A DNA stretch of 45,960 bases from a virus: IMG/VR virus record IMGVR_UViG_3300028862_000042, positions 1-45,960 of that record; one strand, 5' to 3'. Below are positions 31,522 to 40,365 of this stretch, piece by piece. Position numbers and translations under genes: made by a program. Position 1 is the stretch's first letter; every line of letters starts with the position of its first letter. Under the pieces are notes generated by a model. The model saw only the letters and a list, made by a program, of their open reading frames with translations, was not told the origin of the DNA and did no database searches.

Positions 31522-34500
31522 TTAGAATGAATTTGGGAGTTTCTTTACTAGCTCTTGTACGGCTAGAGTTAAATTGCCAGTTTTTTCAGCCATAGAACTA
31601 TTTTGTTGAACCATGATCTGTATTTCTGTAAATAGCATATCGATTTTAGTCATTAAGTTAGCAGTAGTAGCAGGTACAGGTTTAGAATTATCTGTCTGTT
31701 GTCCACCAGCAGAAGTAGGCGTATAAGAAGGATGTGCAACTACCATTAAAGCTGCACTATCAGCAATCTTTTTAGCAGATTCTGCGACATCTTTAAATCT
31801 TGTAGTATCAAGATCAATCATCTTCTGCAATTCAGCAGTTATCTTTTCGAAATTCTTTATAGATGGTTCAGATATTCTAGCTATTCCATCAGCAAATATT
31901 CCCGTATCAGAAGCTATTTTAGAAAATGGACTACTTAACTTTATCATGTTCCCATAATTATTAGCTAATCCATTTGTAAAACTAATGAATGATCGGTATT
32001 GCCATATATTTCTACTGAGCTTATCGAAATTAGTACCCATTACAGCTAAAGTGCTTGCAAATCTTACTAACGGATCCTGTAATTTTATGAATGCGTCAAC
32101 GAATACTGCAAAACCAGAACCTCCGACAGATACACTTTTTAGTACATTACCTAATCGTTCAAATCTCGTTAATGAATCATCAGTTAATGAACTAGACTGT
32201 ATATTATTTGCCATATCAGTAATAGAACTGGAGATAGCTGATATAGCATCAGTTTCAAGATTCTTTACTTTTATAGGTTTCATCTTACTGTAGATGTTAC
32301 TGATACTGCCTAGATTTTCTGCAATTCCTCTGAATGTTTTAGTCAATTCATATGCAGCTTTAGCTTTATCTTCAGCATCTTCAAATGCACTTAGATCAAG
32401 TTTTGTGAATACGCTAGGTAAAACATTCAATACAGAGCTTATGCTTCTTATAATACCAGGGATATTTATAGCCCCGTATTTTGTAGGTCTTCCGTCTGGA
32501 CCATATTCGATTGGAAAATGATTCATGTTGGCGAAAGAAGTAATACCACCTGCTAAGTCAGATATTACTGAACCCATTCCAGAAACTGCATCTATACCTT
32601 TTTTGACATCACTTTTACCCATCCCAAAGAATCCTCCGGGATATTTTGCACCAATTGAACCGAAAATGTTAGCCAATGCATATAAAATTCCCGGGTTATT
32701 AGAATCTAAACCGTCACCTAATAATGATTTTTGAATGCCAGCTACAATAGTAGATAATTTAACTGATTGCCAAGATAGACCACCTTTACCGTTAGCCGTC
32801 TGTACTGGGAAATGGTCAGGATCAGAGAATGCAGCAATTCCTCCTGCTAATTCTTTAAGTATTTCACCCATTCCACTTACCATCTTGATACCTAATTGAA
32901 CAGGATCAGTTCCGGTAATTGCTCGAAGCATACCAAGTCCTAAAACTCCAGCACTTCCACTATTATCAGTGTATAATTTCTTGAAACCATTTGTTAATGC
33001 TGGTATTATGCCTTCTTCTCCAAATAATTTATCAGTAAAGTCCTTAGGATCAGGAATTTTACTGATTGCATTAGCAGCAGATATTAATCCGGCACTTATA
33101 GCGATGAGTGAAGTTCCTAAAAGTAATGCAGTTACTGAACCGATGAGTATAGGAACAGATAATATTGACATTTTAGCAATTTCTTTACCTAATGCGAACA
33201 TGATTCCCATGCCTTTCATGGTTTTCTCTTTCTCATCATATAGTCCCATCTTCATTATCGCTTTCGTAGACAGAGCAAATAGAATTAAACCTACTGAGAA
33301 TAGTCCTAATGAAGCTCCTACTATACCTAATGCTATGGCGCCTATACCTATTGGTGCTGCTAACAGACCAATTCCAGCAAATAATACACTCATACCACCG
33401 ATTATTGCAACTGCACCGATAGCAGCTTCTTTGTAATCATTTTTGAATAAAGCCATCACTCCTTTTAGAGCTAGTGCATATACCATTATTCCAGCTGAAA
33501 ATAGTAATAAAGATGCACCTATTAGACCGATTCCTATTGCTCCAGCGACTATAGAAGGTAATTCAGCTCCTATTATGCCGAACATTATAGCCATACCTCC
33601 TAATATTGCAACAGTTCCTATAGCAGCTTCTTTATAATCATTTTTGAATAAAGCTAGAACGCCTTTTAGAGCTAATGCAAATATTAAAATTCCTACTGAG
33701 AATATAGCTAGACCTGCACCAATAGATGCCACACCTAATGAACCTTGTACTATATCTTTACCAAGTTTACCGATAAGTTCAAACATTAATGCGAATGCAC
33801 CAATGACTAATACAGACAGTAATGCATCTGTCATAGAAAACTTAGAAAAAGTATACGATAATAAAAGCATAGCACCTGAAAAGAAAAATAGTCCTACAGA
33901 TAATCCAAGTATTATTGTCAATGCACCTTGTGCGATATCTTTAGAAAGTTTCCCAATTAAATAAAATGCTAATCCGTATGCCGCAAGCAATAACATTCCA
34001 CCCAATAAATCTTTCATTGGAACTAACATCATTACTAATGAAATCGTAGCTATACCAGCAGAAAGTGCAATTAAAGCTATACCTATTCCTTGGACAGCTT
34101 TTGCACCCTTATCAATATATTCAGCTCCTTTACCTAATACGATAAATGCTCCTGCTACAAGCATAGTTATAGCCGTTACTCCTAAAAGTGTAGTAACAGG
34201 AACTAATGATACTAATAATGCCATAGTAGCAAGACCTGCTGTAAGCATAACTAATCCTTTACCGATTATGCCTATTGCAGCAAACCCATCTTTAAATTCT
34301 GATAATTGGGTACCTAGACTCGCAAACATCTTTATGACTAACCATGCAACTCCAGCACCTATCATAACTAAAGGAGCGATAATAGATACTAATGCCAATG
34401 TAGCCATAGCTTTCCCTATATTCGCAAGCCCAGAGATTAAGAGGTGTATACCGATACCTGCTTGTTCCATCTTTTTAATGTCACTATCTGAAAATCCATT

Positions 34501-34947
34501 CATAGCTGACACTGCTCCATCAATAATTCTCTTAACTACTGGGTCTTTGCCACCAAATAGTACTTTACCAGCAAGCGCTATTTTTGCTATACCCATTATC
34601 GATAAGTTAGCAAACGTATTTACAAATGTAGATATAGATGTGGCTGAATTACTCAAAGAATCCAACTTAGTAGAATCGATGTTACCCGTAATAGAAACTA
34701 ATTCAGATAAAAAGTCGAGTATTACTGATCCATTAGTTGATATCGATTTATTCTTAGCAGATAACGCATCAGATATTAGTTTTATACTTGTTGCCATACC
34801 AGCCAGTACAGCAGAAGAATTCATAGAGGCACTTGGATCTGCCGCAGCATTAGATGTATTAGCTTTTGCTTCAATAGCATGTAAGCTTTTTTCCATTGAT
34901 CTGGAAATACCAATGAGTGTGTCGAGTTGTTTGTCTTGTAGAGCCAA
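31522..34947 (-). CDS. Tail tape measure protein
   Basis: A protein of about 1141 residues with a helical N-terminal part (DKQLDTLIGISRSMEKSLHA), a very long hydrophobic middle (about 180-640) rich in Gly, Ala, Ile and Leu, and a helical C-terminus ending in VQELVKKLPNSF. This layout, its size and its position after the tube and the small helical gene are those of a tape measure, which fixes tail length and may form a channel in the host membrane. A TTG at 34947 (MALQDKQLD) is taken as the start. The longest open frame begins with a TTG at 34986, inside the terminator stem, and would run across the promoter-like element at 34968-34976. Two copies of a 67-residue hydrophobic unit lie in the middle. 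Confidence 0.8.
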   Translation of the reverse strand: MALQDKQLDTLIGISRSMEKSLHAIEAKANTSNAAADPSASMNSSAVLAGMATSIKLISDALSAKNKSISTNGSVILDFLSELVSITGNIDSTKLDSLSNSATSISTFVNTFANLSIMGIAKIALAGKVLFGGKDPVVKRIIDGAVSAMNGFSDSDIKKMEQAGIGIHLLISGLANIGKAMATLALVSIIAPLVMIGAGVAWLVIKMFASLGTQLSEFKDGFAAIGIIGKGLVMLTAGLATMALLVSLVPVTTLLGVTAITMLVAGAFIVLGKGAEYIDKGAKAVQGIGIALIALSAGIATISLVMMLVPMKDLLGGMLLLAAYGLAFYLIGKLSKDIAQGALTIILGLSVGLFFFSGAMLLLSYTFSKFSMTDALLSVLVIGAFALMFELIGKLGKDIVQGSLGVASIGAGLAIFSVGILIFALALKGVLALFKNDYKEAAIGTVAILGGMAIMFGIIGAELPSIVAGAIGIGLIGASLLLFSAGIMVYALALKGVMALFKNDYKEAAIGAVAIIGGMSVLFAGIGLLAAPIGIGAIALGIVGASLGLFSVGLILFALSTKAIMKMGLYDEKEKTMKGMGIMFALGKEIAKMSILSVPILIGSVTALLLGTSLIAISAGLISAANAISKIPDPKDFTDKLFGEEGIIPALTNGFKKLYTDNSGSAGVLGLGMLRAITGTDPVQLGIKMVSGMGEILKELAGGIAAFSDPDHFPVQTANGKGGLSWQSVKLSTIVAGIQKSLLGDGLDSNNPGILYALANIFGSIGAKYPGGFFGMGKSDVKKGIDAVSGMGSVISDLAGGITSFANMNHFPIEYGPDGRPTKYGAINIPGIIRSISSVLNVLPSVFTKLDLSAFEDAEDKAKAAYELTKTFRGIAENLGSISNIYSKMKPIKVKNLETDAISAISSSITDMANNIQSSSLTDDSLTRFERLGNVLKSVSVGGSGFAVFVDAFIKLQDPLVRFASTLAVMGTNFDKLSRNIWQYRSFISFTNGLANNYGNMIKLSSPFSKIASDTGIFADGIARISEPSIKNFEKITAELQKMIDLDTTRFKDVAESAKKIADSAALMVVAHPSYTPTSAGGQQTDNSKPVPATTANLMTKIDMLFTEIQIMVQQNSSMAEKTGNLTLAVQELVKKLPNSF
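33421..33681 (-). repeat. Tandem 67-residue repeat in the tape measure
   Basis: The DNA segments starting at 33421 and 33622 are near-identical over about 60 nt (201 nt apart). They encode ALALKGVLALFKNDYKEAAIG and ALALKGVMALFKNDYKEAAIG-type segments, respectively. The spacing keeps the frame. Confidence 0.8.
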
Positions 34948-34967
34948 AATTGCAGGTTTATTTCGTA

Positions 34968-34976
34968 TTATATATC
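34968..34976 (-). promoter_or_regulatory. Promoter-like element GATATATAA
   Basis: Minus-strand GATATATAA lies 20 nt before the proposed TTG start of the tape measure and directly after the terminator at 34985-35013. Its position supports the downstream start. Confidence 0.55.
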
Positions 34977-34984
34977 TAACACAC

Positions 34985-35013
34985 AAAAAGGAAGAGCAAA
35001 ACTCTTCCTTTTT
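34985..35013 (-). terminator. Rho-independent terminator between the small helical gene and the tape measure
   Basis: A perfect 12-bp stem (AAAAAGGAAGAG with CTCTTCCTTTTT) closes a 5-nt loop, with U/A tracts on both flanks. It lies one nucleotide past the stop of the 92-aa gene. Confidence 0.85.
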
Positions 35014-35014
35014 G

Positions 35015-35293
35015 TTACAATTTAAAGTTCGGTAATGATGGCAATGAACTTGCTATACCTCTTTGCATACTACTCATCTGTGAATTAATATTCAGATTCG
35101 GTACTTGTGAATGTTGCCCCTTTTCTTGTTTCTTCCTTTCATTTTCTTCTTCTTCGCTGAGAATTTTCAATTCATCCAGCATAATCTCCAATTCATAAAA
35201 TGGCATCTGTTCAACCTCTGAAGGTTGGCATCTGACATATTTAAGAAGTGATGCTTTAAGCTTAAAGTAATTTTGAAGAGATATCTGAAACAA
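35015..35293 (-). CDS. Small helical protein before the tape measure, possible tail assembly chaperone, 92 aa
   Basis: The protein reads FQISLQNYFKLKASLLKYVR, then QMPFYELEIMLDELKIL, with a charged helix and a Ser/Asn/Pro-rich end. A short protein with the MPFYExxxML pattern between tube genes and the tape measure is typical of the second tail assembly chaperone. It starts with TTG at 35293 and overlaps the end of the gp26-like gene by 32 nt in another frame. Such overlaps, sometimes with frameshift products, are common for chaperone pairs. The start is uncertain. Confidence 0.5.
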   Translation of the reverse strand: MFQISLQNYFKLKASLLKYVRCQPSEVEQMPFYELEIMLDELKILSEEEENERKKQEKGQHSQVPNLNINSQMSSMQRGIASSLPSLPNFKL

Positions 35294-36191
35294 GGAAAAG
35301 ACTTTTGATTCCTCCTCGAAAGTTAATTGGTAAAGCTGTTGCCTCCCCGCATACAGAACAGTTGTTTAAGATTTCAGGTTTGATAGTTTCCTGCATATGT
35401 TTAACAAACCAGTCTGCTACAGAAATCTTATCAGTTCCCCAACTATATGAATCTTGTAAAGCTTTTGTGTAATATGCATCATTTAATCCTCTCCAGTCAG
35501 AAAATAAAAATGGTGCCCATTTCAAAAATGCTTTATCATATTCTACTTTATTCTGAATTTTATCTTTCACGTATCCTTTGATATAATTCATGACACCTAG
35601 AGAAGGTAGATATAATTTCAATTCTTCGCCATTAGTAAGTTTAAGATGGAAACATCTTTCATCTTCATTAAATCTAGTGGCCAATTCAGGTGATGGAGTA
35701 TAGTACGATAGCATCTCTTTAGAGATACTGCGTTCATCTACAGTTCCACAATTACTACAATTGAAAGAAATATTCAACTGATTCTCACCTTGTTTGAATG
35801 TCAATTCACGGATGGCAAATACTAAGAAAAATCTGTCAATTTCTTTAATATCTTTATATGATGCTATCGAATTACCGAATTTTATCTTACAACACTTTTC
35901 AATAATCTTGTTCAGTGCATCATCCATGTTAAAAATATCTTCCTCATCTATAGTAGACCAGTGTCTAATTTCAGCTGCCATAGCAGATCTGATAGTAATT
36001 TCAGTTGAAGCTGGGTAATAAAGACCTTGAGAAGGTAAAGTATCTGGTTTTACTCTAATCCAACCGATATCATGTACAAGATGTGTGGGTTCAGCTGTTT
36101 TAGATACATTTACCTTTTCCTTGGGTTGATTCTGTGACTCGAAGATTTTTTTAGCTTCATCTTCTGTACTAGGAACAAATGTTTCGCTCAT
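35262..36191 (-). CDS. T4 gp26-like baseplate hub/assembly protein with zinc-finger-like Cys pairs
   Basis: The segment DTLPSQGLYYPASTEITIRS (about 53-72), followed by MAAEIRHWSTIDEED and LNKIIEKCCKIKFG, matches the LPSxGxxYP...I.xRxM...EE pattern of the T4 baseplate (gp26/gp51-type) family. This family acts in baseplate-hub assembly next to the tape measure. Four cysteines in two pairs (CSNCG near 152 and CSVCG near 282) look like a split zinc site. Position between tube and tape measure agrees. It begins after a 140-nt gap that holds the tube-gene terminator and the palindrome at 36222-36235. Confidence 0.6.
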   Translation of the reverse strand: MSETFVPSTEDEAKKIFESQNQPKEKVNVSKTAEPTHLVHDIGWIRVKPDTLPSQGLYYPASTEITIRSAMAAEIRHWSTIDEEDIFNMDDALNKIIEKCCKIKFGNSIASYKDIKEIDRFFLVFAIRELTFKQGENQLNISFNCSNCGTVDERSISKEMLSYYTPSPELATRFNEDERCFHLKLTNGEELKLYLPSLGVMNYIKGYVKDKIQNKVEYDKAFLKWAPFLFSDWRGLNDAYYTKALQDSYSWGTDKISVADWFVKHMQETIKPEILNNCSVCGEATALPINFRGGIKSLFLVSDISSKLL

Positions 36192-36221
36192 TATTTTTCT
36201 ATGTTTATGTATTTATAATCG

Positions 36222-36235
36222 TACGCATATGCGTA
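36222..36235. promoter_or_regulatory. 14-bp palindrome upstream of the gp26-like gene
   Basis: TACGCATATGCGTA is a perfect palindrome 30 nt before the ATG. A TATAAATA stretch (minus strand, about 36210-36217), identical to the T4 late-promoter consensus, lies between it and the gene. It may be a promoter with an operator. Confidence 0.4.
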
Positions 36236-36286
36236 TCTGATTTATTTAAAATTATAGTATACGTCCGTAAAAGTTCAGACACAAAA

Positions 36287-36310
36287 AAGAGGGAACTTAC
36301 ATTCCCTCTT
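36287..36310 (-). terminator. Terminator after the tube gene
   Basis: A 9-bp stem (AAGAGGGAA with TTCCCTCTT) closes a 6-nt loop, and a U run follows in minus-strand RNA (six A on the plus strand). It is 21 nt past the tube stop. Confidence 0.8.
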
Positions 36311-36331
36311 CGTTTATATAAAATGATTCTG

Positions 36332-36898
36332 TTACAAAGTTGTATCGTCAAAATAATCAGCTCTGAATGTAAAACCAGTGATGGTGTATTTATCAGTAGA
36401 ATTATAATCTAATTCAATTGCGTTGATATTAGTAGTAGGCCATACAGTTGGGAAAGAATAAGTTCTGAATACATCACCAGGTCTGTTGTATACTACGATA
36501 GTCATTGGACCACCAGCATAGTCAGCTTTTAAGTGTTGCATACCTGTATTTGTATCAAAGATTTGATTACACCAAGCTTTAAGACCTTTGTACATATACA
36601 TAGAATTAGTGTCATCTAAGTTTACCTCAAAATCTATTGCGATGTCTACAAAAGTTTGATCAAGTTTTGAATTTGCATAAGAGCGAGTCCATCCTTTATA
36701 TGTCTGTTGAACACCTGCTGCAGGTGTCTTATCGACATCCAAACCACTAACCTTGATAACCTGTTCCATCAATAAAGATGTTGACCAGTTACCTAGACCA
36801 GCAGGAGGATTTATAGTAACCTCAAATAAGTTATTATAAACGGGTTCCCAATTCTCCATTGAGGCTCTTGAATTTCTATAGTGCGGAAGTTTAGCCAT
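36332..36898 (-). CDS. Tail tube protein, T4 gp19-like
   Basis: A 188-aa protein close to the length of T4 gp19 (163 aa). NLFEVTINPPAGLGNWSTSL, IKVSGLDVDKTPAA and the C-terminal INAIELDYNSTDKYTITGFT, FRADYF follow the tube pattern of two beta sheets: F-x-V.., S-G-[LV].., then a last strand with F-x-[AY]-D-Y. It should form hexameric rings inside the sheath. It follows the sheath gene after a terminator and is itself followed by a terminator, so it can be made in excess. The leader is A/T-rich and lacks Shine-Dalgarno. Confidence 0.85.
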   Translation of the reverse strand: MAKLPHYRNSRASMENWEPVYNNLFEVTINPPAGLGNWSTSLLMEQVIKVSGLDVDKTPAAGVQQTYKGWTRSYANSKLDQTFVDIAIDFEVNLDDTNSMYMYKGLKAWCNQIFDTNTGMQHLKADYAGGPMTIVVYNRPGDVFRTYSFPTVWPTTNINAIELDYNSTDKYTITGFTFRADYFDDTTL

Positions 36899-36932
36899 GT
36901 TGCTTTTATTTTCTTTTTTTCTAGTTAGTTTT

Positions 36933-36962
36933 AAAGGAGCTTGAAAAAATCCAAGCTCCTTT
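36933..36962. terminator. Terminator between sheath and tube genes
   Basis: An 11-bp stem (AAAGGAGCTTG with CAAGCTCCTTT) closes an 8-nt loop. It stops transcripts just after the sheath stop. The stronger T tail is on the plus side, so minus-strand efficiency may be partial, allowing readthrough into the tube gene. Confidence 0.7.
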
Positions 36963-36967
36963 TATTT

Positions 36968-39900
36968 TTATGCAACTGTAAATCCACCAGATGAAATCTG
37001 GCCAGTTTTTAATACAGTTACTCTATTTATGAATTTCTGAGCACCTTTGACTGGTTCAACGCCGATATCAATTATTGCAAAATTCTGATCGATTACTTCA
37101 CCGGTGTTATTTCTACCGTTCATTACTGTAGCATAGTCATATATACCACCAGCTGTCTTAACGTTAGCTAAGAATTTGTCAACGATAGTTTTAATTTCTA
37201 GACGTGTAGTTGAATCGTTAAATTCAAATACATAATTACCCAAGATATCTTCAACAGATTCTTCTATTGTGATAAGTAAATCACGAACGTGTAAGCTATT
37301 GAATGCAGTATTAGTTTTTTGATAAGCAGTTTGATTACCGTAGATTTGGAAACCTGTGTTATTTCTAAACACGATTGGATTCCATCCAAATGGCTCTAAA
37401 TAACCTCTATCTGTATCAGTAAAGTCATACTCAAGTGATACCAATCTAGGATTCGATAGAATACCTCTTCTTGGACCAGCTGCAATTGAATAAGGTTGAC
37501 CGTTCAAGAACTTTCTAATAAAGTTGTTTGATACATCAGCTGCGGGAGGAATAGAAATATTCTTGTTATTTTCTTTGATAACCAACCAAGGAGCAAAGAA
37601 TCCAGCAAATTTAGCACCATTATCTTCGTCAGGTAAACTATAAGTGTAAGATGGTCCTAGTGATAGATTTCCACCTTGTGAAATATAGTAAGTACTTAAT
37701 ACAGGTTTTGGATCAACTAAAGTTGGTACTTCAGTAAATCTAGGATCAGTACTATCAATAAACTCTTGAATAGCAGGAGCATTGATAATAGCTAAACATT
37801 TCTGTCTGTTCATAGCCAACTTAGATAGTAGATTTTTTGGATAAGATTGTGCATCTAAACCACCGTTGAAGGTATCTACGATATATCTGTAAGTTATCAT
37901 ATTTCTATCTGCTAATGCAACAGATAAATTAGAAACAGCAGGATCTAAAAGACCAAGAATTTTAGCAAGTTGAGTTTTTGAACCAGGTAAATGGTATGTT
38001 CCCAATTTGAAACCAGAAAGATAAGTGAACTGAACATTTGTTGCAGCTTCTTGAATCTTCTTGAATCTTGTTATGAAACCGTCTTGTATATGTATTCTTT
38101 GGTTAGTAGTTAATTCATAGCCATTAGTTACTTTTCGTTTTGCTATAATTCTAGTTAATACAAATTTACTTGAATCACCTGAATTTTCAGGGTCGGCTAC
38201 CAAATATTGACCAACCTCAGCTTTTGTTCCATCTTCAGTAGAAATATAAACTTTTGTTCTAGTAGAGTTAGAAGTAGCGTTTAATTCAATGCTAGTTTCG
38301 TAATCTCCTACGATAGAATAAATTTTTAGCGCATTAGCTAATGTAGAACCATTTGATTCGCGAATATCTGAAATGTCCCAATCTCCATCAAATGGTACAA
38401 GATAATCTGCAGTAGTCCATGCGAAAAGCTCAATATATTTCACATTTTGAGGATCTCTAGAATACGTAGCAGTTAAATAATGAGGATTTTGTGAATTTGT
38501 ATAAACTAAATCACCATTTGCAAGAACTCCAGTGTTAAACTTCTTGTATAAATCAGATCCTTCATATGCAATGTAGCTATTCGTTACATCAGATAGATAT
38601 TGTACTTTATCGGGTGCTACTACTAATTTGTAACCACCTGTTGCACCGATTACATCTAGAGCAGAACCATAATGTATAGTATAAGTCGTATCTATTTCAG
38701 CAAGATTAGCAGCGCCATTGAAATTAACTGTATCAATAGTTAGTATCGTGTTAGAACCTGTTTGACCGATATCGTTGGCACGGAAATAAAATCTTACACC
38801 AGCCTTTTCAGCATATACGAAATCTCCAGCTGCAATATTAGAGCCAGTACCTGCAATATGGATTTCACCATTATTTTTTGCAAATATTGGTGCAGTTAAT
38901 GAACCTTCAGATGCTTTATCAGGATGTGAAATTGAAATCTTTATAAAATCTGCAGTTTCAGTTATTGTATCAACTGTAGCTGTTTTAGTTCCAGTTTGAT
39001 CTAATAGTAAAGAGCTTCCAGCTTTTAAAGATGTGAAATAACTAATTTCTGCATTAGAAATTAACGATTTATCCAATACTAGTAAGTTATTAAATTTACC
39101 AGTGTTTGTAGTACTATAGAAACTTTCAAAGTGTGCTCCTTGATTAGTTGATGGACCAGTGTAACCATATGTCCAGTTTGTAAATGAACCGCTATTGAAC
39201 GATCCACTAATTACAGTGAAATCAGGTTTTGCTTGGAAATCAAATGTTTCTTTAGCAGCAAAGTTATACGATAAGAAATCTACAGTATCTACAGCGGCAT
39301 TATTTATCATTGTATGACCGATAACATCTAGTCTTCCCATTGCTTCTGTCGCAGTAGGATCGTAGTTATTTAGTGCATTTCTATCTAATGCAACGAACAA
39401 ACCAGTCGTTGCAAAATTACCATTGATTATAGTATCAATTGAATAGTTTACACCATTGTCATCTACTAAATCAGGAATTAATGATCCTTGGAAGCTACCG
39501 ATAGTTACAACATCAGGAGAATTTAAAAAAGCTTGAATTTTATCTTTTTTAAGTCCTTTTGAATCAAAGTATTGTGCAAATACTGGATCGATACTTAACT
39601 GTGCGTTATTTGTCCAGTCTCCTTGTACAATATCGACTTGTACAAAATATTCAGATATATAATCGAATTCTTTTATATAATCTGGAACATTTCCTGCACC
39701 GAACCATTCTCTAGCAGTCAAATTAAATCCTGTTAGATCACCAGTTTTTCTTACAATGATAGAAAAAGGAATTTGTCCTAGATTAACGACAGATAATAAT
39801 TTACCAGCATTAGCTGATTGTTCTTTGTTTGCCAACAGATAAGCTGTATCAGGGAAGAAAAATCTTTCCTTGTTAAAATACGAGCTGTATAGTTTGTTTA

Positions 39901-40276
39901 CTGTTGTCCCATTTGCTTCTGTAGCACTAAGAGAGAATGATTTGAATGAGTCATAGTCTGGGTTAGCGCTTTCAATGTCATTATTTAATGGCATCAGTGC
40001 AATTGCAAAACAAGGACCTGTTTCTAGACAAGTAAATAGAGATCTGTGAAAGAATGATCCTCTAGCTTCCAATGTCTTATCAATTTCACCAAAAATCCTT
40101 TTAGCAGTCTTTATGTCTTGACAGAACACCGGTGCGTTGATAGGACCTTTTCTAGAGAACCCTACAACGAGTCTTGTAGTCTGTGTGTTTAAAACGATGC
40201 TCTCTGTCTGATCGAATTCTAGAGTGTAAACTCCAGAAGCTTTGAACTGACTAAGATCGAGTCTTATTTTCGCCAT
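36968..40276 (-). CDS. Tail sheath protein (T4 gp18-like, enlarged)
   Basis: The N-terminus (SGVYTLEFDQTESIVLNTQT followed by RLVVGFSRKGPINAPVFC) and the C-terminus (AIIDIGVEPVKGAQKFINRV, then LKTGQISSGGFTVA) are typical of T4-type sheath proteins. NGGLDAQSYPKNLLSKLAMN and ILSNPRLVSLEYDFTDTDRG lie in the C-terminal polymerising domain (about 780-1100). The protein has 1102 residues against about 659 in T4 gp18. The extra 400 or so residues lie in the middle (about 350-750), are beta-rich, and probably form surface domains. It follows a promoter-like element and precedes the tube gene. Confidence 0.85.
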   Translation of the reverse strand: MAKIRLDLSQFKASGVYTLEFDQTESIVLNTQTTRLVVGFSRKGPINAPVFCQDIKTAKRIFGEIDKTLEARGSFFHRSLFTCLETGPCFAIALMPLNNDIESANPDYDSFKSFSLSATEANGTTVNKLYSSYFNKERFFFPDTAYLLANKEQSANAGKLLSVVNLGQIPFSIIVRKTGDLTGFNLTAREWFGAGNVPDYIKEFDYISEYFVQVDIVQGDWTNNAQLSIDPVFAQYFDSKGLKKDKIQAFLNSPDVVTIGSFQGSLIPDLVDDNGVNYSIDTIINGNFATTGLFVALDRNALNNYDPTATEAMGRLDVIGHTMINNAAVDTVDFLSYNFAAKETFDFQAKPDFTVISGSFNSGSFTNWTYGYTGPSTNQGAHFESFYSTTNTGKFNNLLVLDKSLISNAEISYFTSLKAGSSLLLDQTGTKTATVDTITETADFIKISISHPDKASEGSLTAPIFAKNNGEIHIAGTGSNIAAGDFVYAEKAGVRFYFRANDIGQTGSNTILTIDTVNFNGAANLAEIDTTYTIHYGSALDVIGATGGYKLVVAPDKVQYLSDVTNSYIAYEGSDLYKKFNTGVLANGDLVYTNSQNPHYLTATYSRDPQNVKYIELFAWTTADYLVPFDGDWDISDIRESNGSTLANALKIYSIVGDYETSIELNATSNSTRTKVYISTEDGTKAEVGQYLVADPENSGDSSKFVLTRIIAKRKVTNGYELTTNQRIHIQDGFITRFKKIQEAATNVQFTYLSGFKLGTYHLPGSKTQLAKILGLLDPAVSNLSVALADRNMITYRYIVDTFNGGLDAQSYPKNLLSKLAMNRQKCLAIINAPAIQEFIDSTDPRFTEVPTLVDPKPVLSTYYISQGGNLSLGPSYTYSLPDEDNGAKFAGFFAPWLVIKENNKNISIPPAADVSNNFIRKFLNGQPYSIAAGPRRGILSNPRLVSLEYDFTDTDRGYLEPFGWNPIVFRNNTGFQIYGNQTAYQKTNTAFNSLHVRDLLITIEESVEDILGNYVFEFNDSTTRLEIKTIVDKFLANVKTAGGIYDYATVMNGRNNTGEVIDQNFAIIDIGVEPVKGAQKFINRVTVLKTGQISSGGFTVA

Positions 40277-40325
40277 GTTTATGTCTTATTTATTTTAATT
40301 GAATATGAAATTCTGCGAATTTTTA

Positions 40326-40334
40326 CTATATATT
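40326..40334 (-). promoter_or_regulatory. Promoter-like element AATATATAG
   Basis: Minus-strand AATATATAG lies 49 nt before the ATG of the sheath gene, in the 89-nt gap after the terminase stop. Confidence 0.5.
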
Positions 40335-40365
40335 ATAGATCAGTCTTTTATTTCTCTATCGGTTA

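Noticed and set aside
34268-35035. Plus-strand 255-aa frame and several others across 31985-33964
   Set aside because: They are shadows of the low-complexity hydrophobic tape-measure gene, with Asn/Pro/Ile-rich sequence and no leader. The frame also crosses a terminator.
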